From G963701675 sp963701675 (GTDB lineage Bacteria; Planctomycetota; Planctomycetia; Gemmatales; Gemmataceae): DNA of 64,000 nucleotides. Made by a program: the position numbers and the translations under genes. Under the pieces are notes generated by a model. The model searched no databases, had not been told where the DNA came from, and worked only from the letters and a program-made list of their open reading frames with translations. The stretch covers positions 5,394,001 through 5,458,000 of the forward strand of contig OY969623.1 in the NCBI GenBank assembly GCA_963701675.1, read 5' to 3'. The stretch's first letter is position 1, and each line of letters opens with the position of its first letter. Positions 34,831 through 44,170 of the stretch are shown in pieces.

Positions 34831-34945
34831 GTCACGTCAAAAAGGTCATTCGCCAAATGTCGATTCGGCGAGCCGACGCTCGACTATAGGGTAAAGCCGG
34901 GGATGTCTTGGCAACACACCGCAATTTCACAGGAGAAAACAACCG

Positions 34946-35404
34946 ATGGCTAACTCTTCAAACACCGTAACGCTCTACCGCGTCCTTCGTGCGCCGCCGG
35001 AACGGGTGTACCGTGCCTTTATTGATCCCGATGCAATGTGCAAATGGCTTCCTCCGCACGGTTTCACCGGAAAGGTCCACGAAATGGACGCCCGTGTTGG
35101 CGGCGGCTACCGGATGTCGTTCACCAATTTCGGCACCGGCAAGAGCCATTCATTTGGCGGAAAGTATGTCGAACTTACACCCCATGAACGGATCCGGTAT
35201 GCGGACAAGTTCGACGATCCCAACTTGCCCGGCGAGATGCAGGTCACGATTTCGTTGCGCAAGGTCGCCTGCGGCACGGAGCTGGCAATCGTGCAGGAAG
35301 GAATTCCGTCGGTAATCCCCGTCGAATTCTGTTATCTCGGCTGGCAGGAATCGCTGGCCCTACTCGCCCACGTGGTTGAGCCGGAGATTCCGGACGGAAT
35401 GTAG
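34946..35404 (+). CDS. SRPBCC / AHSA1-type START-domain protein
   Basis: This 152-residue protein shows the helix-grip pattern of the Bet v1/AHSA1 group: VTLYRVLRAPPERVYRAFIDPDAMCKWLPPHGFTG, then GGGYRMSFTNFGTGKSHSFGGKYVELTPHERIRYADKF. It ends with GWQESLALLAHVVEPEIPDG. This group binds hydrophobic ligands or stimulates Hsp90 in eukaryotes; bacterial members have unknown ligands. CAGGAG lies upstream. It is not obviously coupled to a neighbour. Confidence 0.85.
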   Translation: MANSSNTVTLYRVLRAPPERVYRAFIDPDAMCKWLPPHGFTGKVHEMDARVGGGYRMSFTNFGTGKSHSFGGKYVELTPHERIRYADKFDDPNLPGEMQVTISLRKVACGTELAIVQEGIPSVIPVEFCYLGWQESLALLAHVVEPEIPDGM

Positions 35405-35442
35405 CGCATTTGTGGCACAATTGGCAAGAAGGAAAGAGTGAA

Positions 35443-35991
35443 ATGCGTAAGTTCTCACGATGGATGCCGCCCGCACCAGATCCTCGAACAGGGATTCTTG
35501 ACTGGCTCATGTTCGCCGGCATTGTTGCGGGCATCGGCGCCGCCATTGTCGCGTGGCCTAAGACCATGGTCTTCGTAGGCGTGGTCATTGGCGCCCTAGT
35601 CGCGGTTATTGTTCTCCTGACAGTTATAATGAAACCTTTCCACGATCGATCGCTTCGCCGTCGTGCTGCAGAACGGACTAACGAGGACATTGGCACATTT
35701 GCTCGTGGGTTCGATCGCCGTGCAGCGAACTTTGATCCATGGGTCGTACGCGCGAGTTGGGACGCGCTCGAGCCGTACGTTAGCTATTCCGACGGTCGAC
35801 TTCCTCTTCGGTTGAGCGACCGTGTCGACGAGGACCTTGGAATTGATCCCGAAGAGCTTGAGGACGTCGTTGCAGAAATTGCAACTCGAACTGGTCGTTC
35901 GCAAAATAGGTGGGCAGCTAATCCGTATTACGGGCGTGTAACGACCGTCGGTGACCTAGTAAACTTCGTGGCGTGTCAACCGCGGACATAG
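35443..35991 (+). CDS. Membrane hypothetical protein with acidic C-terminal domain
   Basis: This protein of about 182 residues has two hydrophobic helices (WLMFAGIVAGIGAAIVAWP and VFVGVVIGALVAVIVLLTV) and then a basic loop and a soluble C-terminal domain. The end, RLSDRVDEDLGIDPEELEDVVAEIATRTG followed by TVGDLVNFV, has the layout of a helical acyl-carrier-like domain but lacks the phosphopantetheine-type DSL serine. No family is recognised. GAAGGAAAGAG lies upstream. It is probably a real, lineage-specific gene. Confidence 0.6.
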   Translation: MRKFSRWMPPAPDPRTGILDWLMFAGIVAGIGAAIVAWPKTMVFVGVVIGALVAVIVLLTVIMKPFHDRSLRRRAAERTNEDIGTFARGFDRRAANFDPWVVRASWDALEPYVSYSDGRLPLRLSDRVDEDLGIDPEELEDVVAEIATRTGRSQNRWAANPYYGRVTTVGDLVNFVACQPRT

Positions 35992-36077
35992 CCGTCTAAT
36001 TCGAATCTCCAACACCACCCAAGCGTCAAAAGTACACTAGCTAGAATCACCGAATCCACGCTCGGGAGATTGTTCCA

Positions 36078-37472
36078 ATGAAGCAGTACCGAATCTGTTG
36101 CATCCAATGTCTTGTTCTCGTAGCCACGGTAATCGTCGCTGCCGATGCGTTTTCGGAAACCAAGCCCGAAGACGCGAAGCGCCCGTGGACCATCCTCCTT
36201 TACGGCGCAGTGGATAACAGTGCCGACGATCCATTCGTGGCGTTTACAGACCAGGTACGTCGCGCGATCGACGACGATCCAGGAATCGAGTTAGTCCTGC
36301 TCATCGACCGCAGCAACAAACATAAGAAGCAGGCCACGTTTCTTGGAGACGATTTCAACACCACCAGACTTTATCGCGTCAAGAAGGATTCCGTCGAGCG
36401 CCTCGCCGGTGGAACTCACCTTCCAGAAATCACCAAAGACAATGACGCGAAGCTGAACTCTGCGGATGCGTCGACTTTGCAGCGCTTTATCGCATGGGGA
36501 AAAGCCCACTTTCCTGCCCAACGTTACGCACTGCTGATCTATAGCCACGCGGACGGTAAGGGGATGTGTCCAGTCGATCGAACCGGAGACGAGATGGCAA
36601 TCCCTGAACTGACGGACAAGATCGGCGTCGAAGGCCGAGTGGATTTCTTGGCGCTCGAGCTTTGCAACATGGGCGGCAGTGAAATCGCCTATCAGTGGCG
36701 GCCAGGTAACGGGCGTTTCGAAGCGGACGTGCTGCTGGCGATTCCCAACGCGGGTCCGCCCTTGGACTGGCATCGGGCTTTCAACCGAATCCGATCGCCA
36801 GGTCATGCCTCAAAGGAAGGGACCGCCGTAGATCCAGCTAAGATGAGTGCGGCCGACTTCGGGAAACTCGTGATCGAGGAGGGTTACCGAGGCCGGCAAG
36901 CGTCCGAAAAGCCGGGCGGGCGTGGCTCGAAAGAATCCGCCGGATGTTACGACTTACGAAAAGCGGGCGAACTGAAAAAGACCGTTGATGCCCTCGCGGT
37001 TGAACTTTCCAAATGCGATTCCAAAAACACTCTGCTCGAACTTCGAGGCGCTGGCTCGGCGAATCCACTCATCAGTTATTCGGGCGACGGCAGCTACGTG
37101 GACCTTTATGACCTCTGCCGCCGTGTGTCCGGATGCGAGCGCTTGCCCGAGGGTGTGCGCTCGGCGGCCAACGACGTCATGAAGGTGATTAACGGTTTCA
37201 TGATCGCATCATTCGGCATGAGTGCCTACAAGGGCTTCGAAGCGGGGAAAAATGGAGTGTTTATTGTGCTGCCTTCCGGCAAACCGAATTGTTGGAAGCA
37301 ATTCCGTTGGTACACACCCATTCCGGGCGACCGAAAGAACTACGGTAATTGGGCGTTCCTCAAGGACGGCGCCACGCCAAGTAACGGAGTGGTCGAGAAT
37401 TGGTTTGAGCTTCTGGATTCCTGGTTCGATGAACCGAACCATGAAGGCGGTGTCAACGGGTACCGTCCGTAA
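36078..37472 (+). CDS. Clostripain-family (C11) cysteine peptidase
   Basis: This 464-residue protein has a hydrophobic leader (CLVLVATVIVAADA) and a C11 peptidase fold. The catalytic His is H157 in LLIYSHADG, and the catalytic Cys is C196 in LALELCNMGGSEIAYQ. The segment WTILLYGAVDNSADDP matches the first strand of the family. Clostripain-type enzymes cleave after Arg or Lys and can be self-processed. Here the protein is exported, perhaps to the periplasm or surface. It is followed closely by the frameshifted TolB-like gene, with no overlap. Confidence 0.85.
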   Translation: MKQYRICCIQCLVLVATVIVAADAFSETKPEDAKRPWTILLYGAVDNSADDPFVAFTDQVRRAIDDDPGIELVLLIDRSNKHKKQATFLGDDFNTTRLYRVKKDSVERLAGGTHLPEITKDNDAKLNSADASTLQRFIAWGKAHFPAQRYALLIYSHADGKGMCPVDRTGDEMAIPELTDKIGVEGRVDFLALELCNMGGSEIAYQWRPGNGRFEADVLLAIPNAGPPLDWHRAFNRIRSPGHASKEGTAVDPAKMSAADFGKLVIEEGYRGRQASEKPGGRGSKESAGCYDLRKAGELKKTVDALAVELSKCDSKNTLLELRGAGSANPLISYSGDGSYVDLYDLCRRVSGCERLPEGVRSAANDVMKVINGFMIASFGMSAYKGFEAGKNGVFIVLPSGKPNCWKQFRWYTPIPGDRKNYGNWAFLKDGATPSNGVVENWFELLDSWFDEPNHEGGVNGYRP

Positions 37473-37538
37473 AACCCCGGCTTTACTAATACAATGGCGA
37501 GTGGACTCCGCATTCAATTGCTTGGCGTTGATCAGATC

Positions 37539-38478
37539 ATGCGAACCTACATCGTAGCATTGACCTCTCTCTTCGCGGTATGCGCAGCGGCGGACGATAA
37601 CGTGAAGGAGCGTGAGGCCCCAGCGACGCGAATCTTGATCAAATGGAATCAGCCCGACGATACCGGCAGGCTAGCATCCGTCCGCCCTGACAGCACGGAC
37701 TTGCAGTGGCACTCCGAGAAGATCACCGACGGTTTCATGAGTTCGGCGCTGGTCACCAGATGGAAAACGCATCGCCTACAACATTCAGGCAATACCAGAT
37801 GGTATCAATGACCCTCCTCGCAAGGTTTACATTCGTGGTGCGGACGACAAAACTCCCATAACGGAATTCAATGTCCAAGGCGACCTGGGCGGTTGGTCTC
37901 CCGATGGCAGTCAACTCGTCGTCGTCAACTACACGCGGGACGGAGCGACGAACGAACTCTTAGACACGAAGACGGGACAGCGGAAGGAGCTAAAGCTACC
38001 GGCCGGACATGTCGTTTTGGATTGGTCAGGAGATGGCAAATGGTTCCTGACCATGTTCATCCAAAATGATAAGAGGCAGCTTTATCAGATCAACAGAGAT
38101 GGCGCCAAGCCGCGCCTGATTACAGGGTCCAATGAAGTAGCATATGCCGGCCGAATTTCGCCCGACGGTCAGAAGGTGCTGTTCATAAGCGCGGCGAAAC
38201 CGGGAGAGCGCCCGCGGCACGTTCGGGTTGTTGACGTCGCCGGCGGACAATCCCGCGTGGTCTCGCCCGAACTGAACGCTGAGACTGTCTACGCATGCTG
38301 GTCGCCGGACGGTAACCGGATCGCTTACACTTGGCACCAATTCCAAGAGAAGCCGGGCGACCCTATCGAAGCGTTTCTGTGCATCATCGGAGTCGATGGG
38401 AAAAATCAAATCAACGTTACGTCAGAGAAATCGCCCGATGGCGGCGTCCTGCTTCATGTGCAGGATTGGCGTCCTTAG
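37539..38478 (+). pseudogene. TolB-like beta-propeller protein (PD40 repeats), frameshifted
   Basis: The leader YIVALTSLFAVCAAADD is a signal peptide. The first frame ends after MSSALVTRWK. In the next frame a proper PD40 blade follows, WSPDGKRIAYNIQAIPDG, and the propeller continues with GGWSPDGSQLVVVNYT, DWSGDGKWFLTMF, RISPDGQKVLFIS and CWSPDGNRIAYTW. The frame changes near 37750, where a single extra or missing base restores the pattern. It is probably an exported propeller that binds a protein or sugar ligand. The break could be a sequencing indel. Confidence 0.75.
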
Positions 38479-38552
38479 TCAAGTGAACGGCGCCGCCGCG
38501 GACTAATCACGGGCGCTTAGCAGCAAGCCTCCGCAACTGCAACAAAAATCTC

Positions 38553-38580
38553 TTGACATCTACTAGTCGTCTAGTACTAT
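38553..38580 (+). promoter_or_regulatory. BlaI-type promoter and operator
   Basis: A -35 box TTGACA (38553-38558) and a -10 box TACTAT (38575-38580) are separated by 16 bases. The spacer overlaps a dyad, TACTAGTCGTCTAGTA (38561-38576), whose TACTAG and CTAGTA ends are inverse repeats. BlaI/MecI repressors bind short TACT/AGTA dyads of this kind, so autoregulation is likely. A second loose dyad ATGAG/CTCAT spans 38581-38602. Confidence 0.7.
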
Positions 38581-38619
38581 ATGAGTGGTATATACGGCTC
38601 ATACAGTAGGAGTACCCCG

Positions 38620-39018
38620 ATGGATGCTGTTCCGACGGCCCGCGAGTTGGAGGCTCTCAAGGTCTTGTGGGATCGCGGCCGGGCTACGGTGCGCGAGATC
38701 TATCAGGAGCTGGAGCCGAATGACGGCGAATTGGCGTACACCACCGCCTTGAGTCTGCTCCAAACCATGGAACAGAAAGGTCTCGTTGGAAAAGAGACGC
38801 TGGGGAAAGCCCACGTGTACTATCCTCGAGTTCGCCGCGATTCGACGCTGAAGAAAATGGCGGGGAGCTTCCTCGATCGCGTTTTTGATGGCGCCGTGGA
38901 TCAATACCTGGTGCGGGCCCTGGAGTCACGCCGGCCCAGCATCGACGAACTCGAAGAGTTGGAACGAATGATCTTGGAAGCCAAACGCCGTGCCGCGGGC
39001 CGAGGAGGTCAGCCATGA
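38620..39018 (+). CDS. BlaI/MecI/CopY-family transcriptional repressor
   Basis: This protein of about 132 residues has a winged helix (ARELEALKVLWDRGRATVREIYQEL, then TALSLLQTMEQKGLVGKE) and a C-terminal dimer helix. It probably represses its own operon by binding the dyad at 38561-38576. Its partner is the next gene, an M56 protease, which in the Bla system senses a ligand and triggers cleavage of the repressor. Ligand identity here is unknown. ATG 38620 with AGGAG seven bases upstream is preferred over the upstream ATG at 38581. Confidence 0.9.
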   Translation: MDAVPTARELEALKVLWDRGRATVREIYQELEPNDGELAYTTALSLLQTMEQKGLVGKETLGKAHVYYPRVRRDSTLKKMAGSFLDRVFDGAVDQYLVRALESRRPSIDELEELERMILEAKRRAAGRGGQP

Positions 39019-42000
39019 ACCCGTGGTTGGAATCCTTCGCGCATTGGCTTTTGGATGTGTATGCGGGAGCGACGCTGCTCCTGGGCGCCACCGTGATCGT
39101 CGGCTGCTTCGTCCGACAACCGGCGCGCCGGCTGCCACTGTCATGGGCGGCGGTCATCGGTTTGTGTGGACTTGCACTGTTGGCGGCGGTGCCGCACTGG
39201 CCGCGGATGCATTGCATGCCACCCGATCCGCTTGAATTAGAATTGTCCGCTCAGGTCACTCACCCGGCTCCCGAGTTGTCCACGCGCACATCCATGGCTC
39301 TGGCACCATTGGGCCGCGAAGCTAACATCGACGTCGCCGCCGTCGAGAAGGCCTTGAAATCACTCCGCCAAGTCGACAAATCTTCCGGGAACGCAGAGTA
39401 CGAAGCAACACTACTTGCCACCGTTCCGTCGAAGGTGTGCAGCCCAGACGAACGCACTGATTTCACATTGCACCTGTGGTCCGCCATGCTGCCGGATTCC
39501 GGGCGTTCCGTTTGGATGCCGTGGCTGATCGTTGCGTTCACGGCTGGCAGCGGACTCGCATTGGCTTGGTTATTAGTTGGAGGAATCCGGGCCGTGTGGC
39601 TGGTGCGTCGAAGCCGCGAAGCACCGCTTAGCATTCACACGTTGCTCAAGAACGTAATAGGCCAAGTGACTCGTGAGCCACGCTTGCGACTCAGCGAAGG
39701 ACTTGGGCAGCCGGTGGCAATGGGAGCGATCCGTCCCGCGATCTTGCTGCCGGTGCCGCAAGCCGAGCAGGTGCCGCCGCCTCAACTCGAGGCGGTGCTG
39801 GCACATGAATGGGCGCACATTCGTCGGGGTGACTTGTGGCTGCTTGCTCTGAGCCGCACGCTGCTCCCGCTGCTGTTCGCGCATCCGCTTTATTGGTGGC
39901 TGCGTGGCCGAATTCGGCAAGATCAGGAAGCCCTGGCCGATGCCGCTGCCGTCGGCCATGGAAGTGCCGTGGATTACGCGGCAACGTTACTCGCTTGGTT
40001 TCGCCTGGGCAATGAACGGCATTCCGCCGTGGCTCTCGCATTCGGGGGTAGGCCTTCTCAATTGAAACGGAGAATTGCAATGTTGTTGAATCCAGATTGG
40101 CCGGTTGAGACGCATTGCCCCGGCCGGCTGCGCTGGAGCATCACTGCGCTCGCCGCAGTTGGCGTGCTGACCCTTTCCGTCCTTACGTTGCGCCCCGGCG
40201 CCCCCGCCGAGGCCGATGAGCCGAAACCGGTCCCCAACGAGGTACAAGTCAAGGAGTTCAAGCCAACCTCGTTTCAGAGCGGCGAGGAAATGAAAATGGC
40301 AAAGCCGGCCATGAAGCCCGTGGGCAAGACCTACGTGGCGGCCGCACTCGCCGGAAAAGTCCTTAATTCCAATGAGAAACCCGTGGCGGGCGCGAAAATC
40401 AACGTCTTGGCATACTCGAAAAATCGCCGAGGACCCGCCGAGCTACTGGGACAAGCCGACAGCGACTCCGACGGCAGGTTCAAGCTCAACGCCAACTGCC
40501 CGATGCCTCCGACGCAATTTGATATCGTGACGATCGCCACCGCAAAGAACGCGGCCCCTGGATGGACAACGGGGATCTCCAACGATCTGAAGATAACGTT
40601 GGCCGAAGGGGAGGCGCTCCGCGGTCGACTTATTGACCTGCAGGGTCAGCCGGCCGCCGGCGTCAAAGTCTACGTCAGCCGTGTCGGCGCCCGTCCAGCT
40701 AACGACAATGGCATGTACCGGGCCTTTCTCGTTGATGGTGTCGGCCACGGTTTCGACGATGAAGAAACACCGTCCGAAAACGCCAACGCTCAGCTATTCG
40801 TTGGCGCCCAGATCATGATGTCCAACGGTCAAACGACCGTGAACATCAACGCGGATGGAAAGCCGCCCGAGGCTCAGCCGGTACCAGCCGTCGTATTTCC
40901 TAACCCGACTTCCGCCGTGCCGTTTTGGCCGGAAGCGGTGGTCTCGGATGCCGCCGGTAACTTCACGATTCGCGGTGTCGGCCGCGGTCAAGGTCTGGGA
41001 CTTCAAGTTCGCGATGATCGGTTTGGGCTTCAGGTGCTTGACATTCCAGCGCAAGGCGACAAATCGCGGGACGTTATCACGTTGCCATTAGCGCCCGCGC
41101 GGATGCTGGAAGGAACGGTCACCGCGGCCGACACGGGCAAGCCTATCCCGAACGCACGAATCCAGGTTAATCCGCCGCAGGGATCGGGAGCATTCAGCCT
41201 CGCATTTAGCGGTATCGGCGGCGTGGGAGGTACGGACTGGAAAGGTCGTCAAGGTTTGGGAACAGCGACCGATTTGTTTTATGCTGTTGCGCTCGCAGGC
41301 GGGACGAGCGCGGAGGAACTGCCGAAGATCGAAATCCGCGCGGATGAAAACGGCCGTTATCGGGTCAATTTGCCCATTGGCGATTCGCCAAGTCTTCGGG
41401 TCAGTGCACCCGACGGCGAACCGTTCTTGAAACAAAGCACAAGCGTCAATTGGCGGAAGGGTGCGGCACGCCAGACACTCGACCTACAGCTGACGCGAGG
41501 CGTTCCTGTCCAAGGAAAAGTGACTGAATCAGGACAACCCGTATCCGGCGCCCGGGTTGATTTCTGGTCGAAAGGGCTGAAGCTGCCCGAAGGCATACGC
41601 CCACCGCGATCGGTCACCACGGGCAAGGATGGAAAGTTTACGGCGCTTTTGCCGCCCGCCCATTGGTTCGTTCTGGTTAACGGAGCGACCTCGGACTACG
41701 TGTGCCAGAAGCTTCCTGCAAATAGCTTCAGTGACGGACAGCAGCAAGTAACCATTGAGTTCGATTTCGTACCGGATGGTGCGACAACGGAAGTGAGGAA
41801 AGAGACGTCGGCCGATACGGAGCCGCGATTCTTCTACCCCGACGCCTGGCAGGAACTAGACCTCAAGGCCACCTCCAAGCCCGCGGTGCTTTCACTAACG
41901 CTACGTCGTGTCGTCTTGAAGGGCAGAGTCATCGACACCGAGGGTAAGCCGGTGGCGAAGGCAACCATGTTTTTCCAACATCCTACGCCGCACGCTGCCG

Positions 42001-42689
42001 CAGGATCGCAAACCGCCGAGGCCCGCCTGTTCGCACCGCTGGTTAAGGACGTCATGGATACCGATGCGACGTACGTCTGGACGGATTTGTCTGGGTCGAC
42101 TCGCCGGCGTGTAGCATCGTCGGTTCAGCCTACGGAAGTTCGCGACGGCCAGTTCGAGATATTCCTACGTGACCTCGAGGCGCCCTACTATGTCTACATC
42201 CTTGACAGAACGAACCGTCTCGGTGGTTTGGCCGAATTCACTGGTAAACTGGCCGGTTCGGAGCCAGTCACCGTAAGACTGGCGCCCTGTGGCACCGTGA
42301 GCGCTCGCTTTGTCGACGAGCACCGGAAGCCGCTCGCAGAATATCATCCACTTGTTTGGGCGCTGCAAAATGGCAGTGCGAACTCGAAGGAGTTTCGCTT
42401 CAGTTTTGACGAGAGTTTTCTGTCTCCGGGCGCCGTTTGGGCGGGTCATCTCGACAAAACTCATGATGTCAAAGGGCCGTCCACCGATAAAGACGGCCGA
42501 GTTACTTTTTCGAATCTAATCTCCGGCGTCCCGTACCGAATCTGGAATGGTCCGACCTGGCAGGGATTCAACATCGTAAATGATGATGCTTGCCGCAATT
42601 TCACCGTGGGATCACTCAAGACCACGGAACTGGGCGACATCACGATCAAACGTGTCAAGGTCGAACCTCCAACGGCAGATTCCAAGTGA
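39015..42689 (+). CDS. M56 (BlaR1-type) membrane metalloprotease with CnaB-like repeats
   Basis: This 1224-residue protein starts with membrane helices and a BlaR1-like M56 peptidase domain with the zinc motif HEWAH (264-268) and further helices up to about 400. It ends, from about residue 450 on, with several carboxypeptidase-regulatory or CnaB-like beta-sandwich repeats (for example AGKVLNSNEKPVAGAKINVL). This tail replaces the penicillin-binding sensor of BlaR1, so the signal differs. Its ATG overlaps the BlaI stop (ATGA), so the two are co-translated. It is likely a planctomycete signalling protease that cleaves the partner repressor. Confidence 0.88.
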   Translation: MNPWLESFAHWLLDVYAGATLLLGATVIVGCFVRQPARRLPLSWAAVIGLCGLALLAAVPHWPRMHCMPPDPLELELSAQVTHPAPELSTRTSMALAPLGREANIDVAAVEKALKSLRQVDKSSGNAEYEATLLATVPSKVCSPDERTDFTLHLWSAMLPDSGRSVWMPWLIVAFTAGSGLALAWLLVGGIRAVWLVRRSREAPLSIHTLLKNVIGQVTREPRLRLSEGLGQPVAMGAIRPAILLPVPQAEQVPPPQLEAVLAHEWAHIRRGDLWLLALSRTLLPLLFAHPLYWWLRGRIRQDQEALADAAAVGHGSAVDYAATLLAWFRLGNERHSAVALAFGGRPSQLKRRIAMLLNPDWPVETHCPGRLRWSITALAAVGVLTLSVLTLRPGAPAEADEPKPVPNEVQVKEFKPTSFQSGEEMKMAKPAMKPVGKTYVAAALAGKVLNSNEKPVAGAKINVLAYSKNRRGPAELLGQADSDSDGRFKLNANCPMPPTQFDIVTIATAKNAAPGWTTGISNDLKITLAEGEALRGRLIDLQGQPAAGVKVYVSRVGARPANDNGMYRAFLVDGVGHGFDDEETPSENANAQLFVGAQIMMSNGQTTVNINADGKPPEAQPVPAVVFPNPTSAVPFWPEAVVSDAAGNFTIRGVGRGQGLGLQVRDDRFGLQVLDIPAQGDKSRDVITLPLAPARMLEGTVTAADTGKPIPNARIQVNPPQGSGAFSLAFSGIGGVGGTDWKGRQGLGTATDLFYAVALAGGTSAEELPKIEIRADENGRYRVNLPIGDSPSLRVSAPDGEPFLKQSTSVNWRKGAARQTLDLQLTRGVPVQGKVTESGQPVSGARVDFWSKGLKLPEGIRPPRSVTTGKDGKFTALLPPAHWFVLVNGATSDYVCQKLPANSFSDGQQQVTIEFDFVPDGATTEVRKETSADTEPRFFYPDAWQELDLKATSKPAVLSLTLRRVVLKGRVIDTEGKPVAKATMFFQHPTPHAAAGSQTAEARLFAPLVKDVMDTDATYVWTDLSGSTRRRVASSVQPTEVRDGQFEIFLRDLEAPYYVYILDRTNRLGGLAEFTGKLAGSEPVTVRLAPCGTVSARFVDEHRKPLAEYHPLVWALQNGSANSKEFRFSFDESFLSPGAVWAGHLDKTHDVKGPSTDKDGRVTFSNLISGVPYRIWNGPTWQGFNIVNDDACRNFTVGSLKTTELGDITIKRVKVEPPTADSK

Positions 42690-42698
42690 GGTGCTCCC

Positions 42699-44072
42699 AT
42701 GATGTTTCAACATGAACCGTGGGCGCCCTATGAACCGACGCCGGCCGACCCGTGGGACGTGCGCAAGGTTGCCCACCTGCATCGTCGTGCCGGGTTCGGC
42801 GCTACGATGTCTGAGTTGCGGCGCGACGTGAAAGACGGTCCGGCGGCGAGCATCGATCGCCTTCTCGAAGCGCGCGAGCCCGACTCCATGGAAGTAGCCG
42901 TTCAGAATGCAATTCGAGACGGTGTTCTCAACTCCGGTGACAGCGAACGGCTCAAAGCATGGTGGCTCTATCGCATTCTGTACGGGTCCGATCCACTTCG
43001 TGAGAAGCTGACGTTGTTCTGGCACAGCCATTTTGCAACGAGCCTGCGCAAAGTCGGCGAAGTCGGCATGATGCTCGTCCAGAACGAGCTTTTGCGTAAG
43101 CATGCCATCGACGAGTTCGGCCCGCTGCTCATGGCCATTGCATCAGACCCGGCCATGCTCGTGTGGCTAGACGGCGCCGATAGCCGGAAAGAAAAACCCA
43201 ATGAGAATTTCGCGCGTGAGTTTCTGGAACTGTTTACGCTGGGTGTCGGCAATTACACGGAGGTCGACATCCGCGAAGCGGCCCGCGCCTTCACCGGTTG
43301 GGTTCGGCCGGGCGATGATCGCGCAGCCATGACCGGGCCGTTTCGATACGACGCTGCTCATTTCGACGACGGTGTAAAGACGTTCCTCAAGCAGAGGGGT
43401 CCGTGGAAGCCACACGACATCGTCGGCATTACGCTAGAACAGCCGGCGGTCGCCGACTTCCTCTGCCGCAAACTGTATCGGTACTTCGTCAGCGAAAGCG
43501 AGGAACCGAGCCCGGATTTGATACTCCCCTTAGCAAACGAGTTTCGCAGTCATGGGCATTCCATGCGCCACATTGTCGGCGTGATCTTGCGTTCGCGGCA
43601 TTTCTATTCACGGGCGGCGTATCGCCAGCGGATCAAAGGTCCCGTGGAATTCAGCGCGGGTCTGTTACGAACACTTGAAGTGCCGCCCGGACCGAACACC
43701 ACACTCGCCCTTGCCGTTGCATGTGAGCGCCAGGGTCAAGACTTGTTCCATCCGCCCAATGTCAAGGGTTGGGACGGCGGCCGAAATTGGCTCAATAGCA
43801 CGACGCTCTTGGAACGTGGCAACTGGGTGGCTGATGTAATTTGGGGCAACGCTGACTATGGATTACAGCCGTTCGATCCCCTGACCTGGGGACAGCGATA
43901 CGAAGTCGCTGCGGACCAAACGGCACAGTCTCTTTTCAACGTCATCCTTCAAGGAGACGAGAACGCGGCGGCCCGCGAACGGATTCTTCGCGTTGCCGCC
44001 GACGGCAAGCCGACGAGCAACCGCAAGGCCCTGCAACTAATGTTGCATTGTCCGGAGTTCCAATTGGCATAA
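42699..44072 (+). CDS. DUF1800-family protein
   Basis: This 457-residue protein belongs to the DUF1800 group. Its helical core includes WDVRKVAHLHRRAGFGAT, EKLTLFWHSHFATS, NENFAREFLELFTLGVGNYTE and ARAFTGWV. No signal peptide is evident. DUF1800 genes nearly always pair with DUF1501 genes, as here (44171-45415), and the pair is abundant in planctomycetes. The role is not experimentally known to me. The HSHFATS and NENFAREFLELFTLG blocks are the conserved core. Confidence 0.9.
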   Translation: MMFQHEPWAPYEPTPADPWDVRKVAHLHRRAGFGATMSELRRDVKDGPAASIDRLLEAREPDSMEVAVQNAIRDGVLNSGDSERLKAWWLYRILYGSDPLREKLTLFWHSHFATSLRKVGEVGMMLVQNELLRKHAIDEFGPLLMAIASDPAMLVWLDGADSRKEKPNENFAREFLELFTLGVGNYTEVDIREAARAFTGWVRPGDDRAAMTGPFRYDAAHFDDGVKTFLKQRGPWKPHDIVGITLEQPAVADFLCRKLYRYFVSESEEPSPDLILPLANEFRSHGHSMRHIVGVILRSRHFYSRAAYRQRIKGPVEFSAGLLRTLEVPPGPNTTLALAVACERQGQDLFHPPNVKGWDGGRNWLNSTTLLERGNWVADVIWGNADYGLQPFDPLTWGQRYEVAADQTAQSLFNVILQGDENAAARERILRVAADGKPTSNRKALQLMLHCPEFQLA

Positions 44073-44078
44073 CCGCGA

Positions 44079-44142
44079 CCACGGGGCGTAGGGAACTTTA
44101 GGTCCGAGAAGGCCGAAAATCCCTTCCCTACGCTCCCCGTGG
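44079..44142. repeat. Imperfect inverted repeat between DUF1800 and DUF1501
   Basis: CCACGGGGCGTAGGGAA (44079-44095) pairs with TTCCCTACGCTCCCCGTGG (44124-44142), leaving a two-base bulge and a 28-base loop. It sits in the 98-base spacer between the two genes. It may modulate transcript stability or be a REP-like element. Confidence 0.6.
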
Positions 44143-44170
44143 GTTTCATCGAAGTAACGGAGACGATCTC

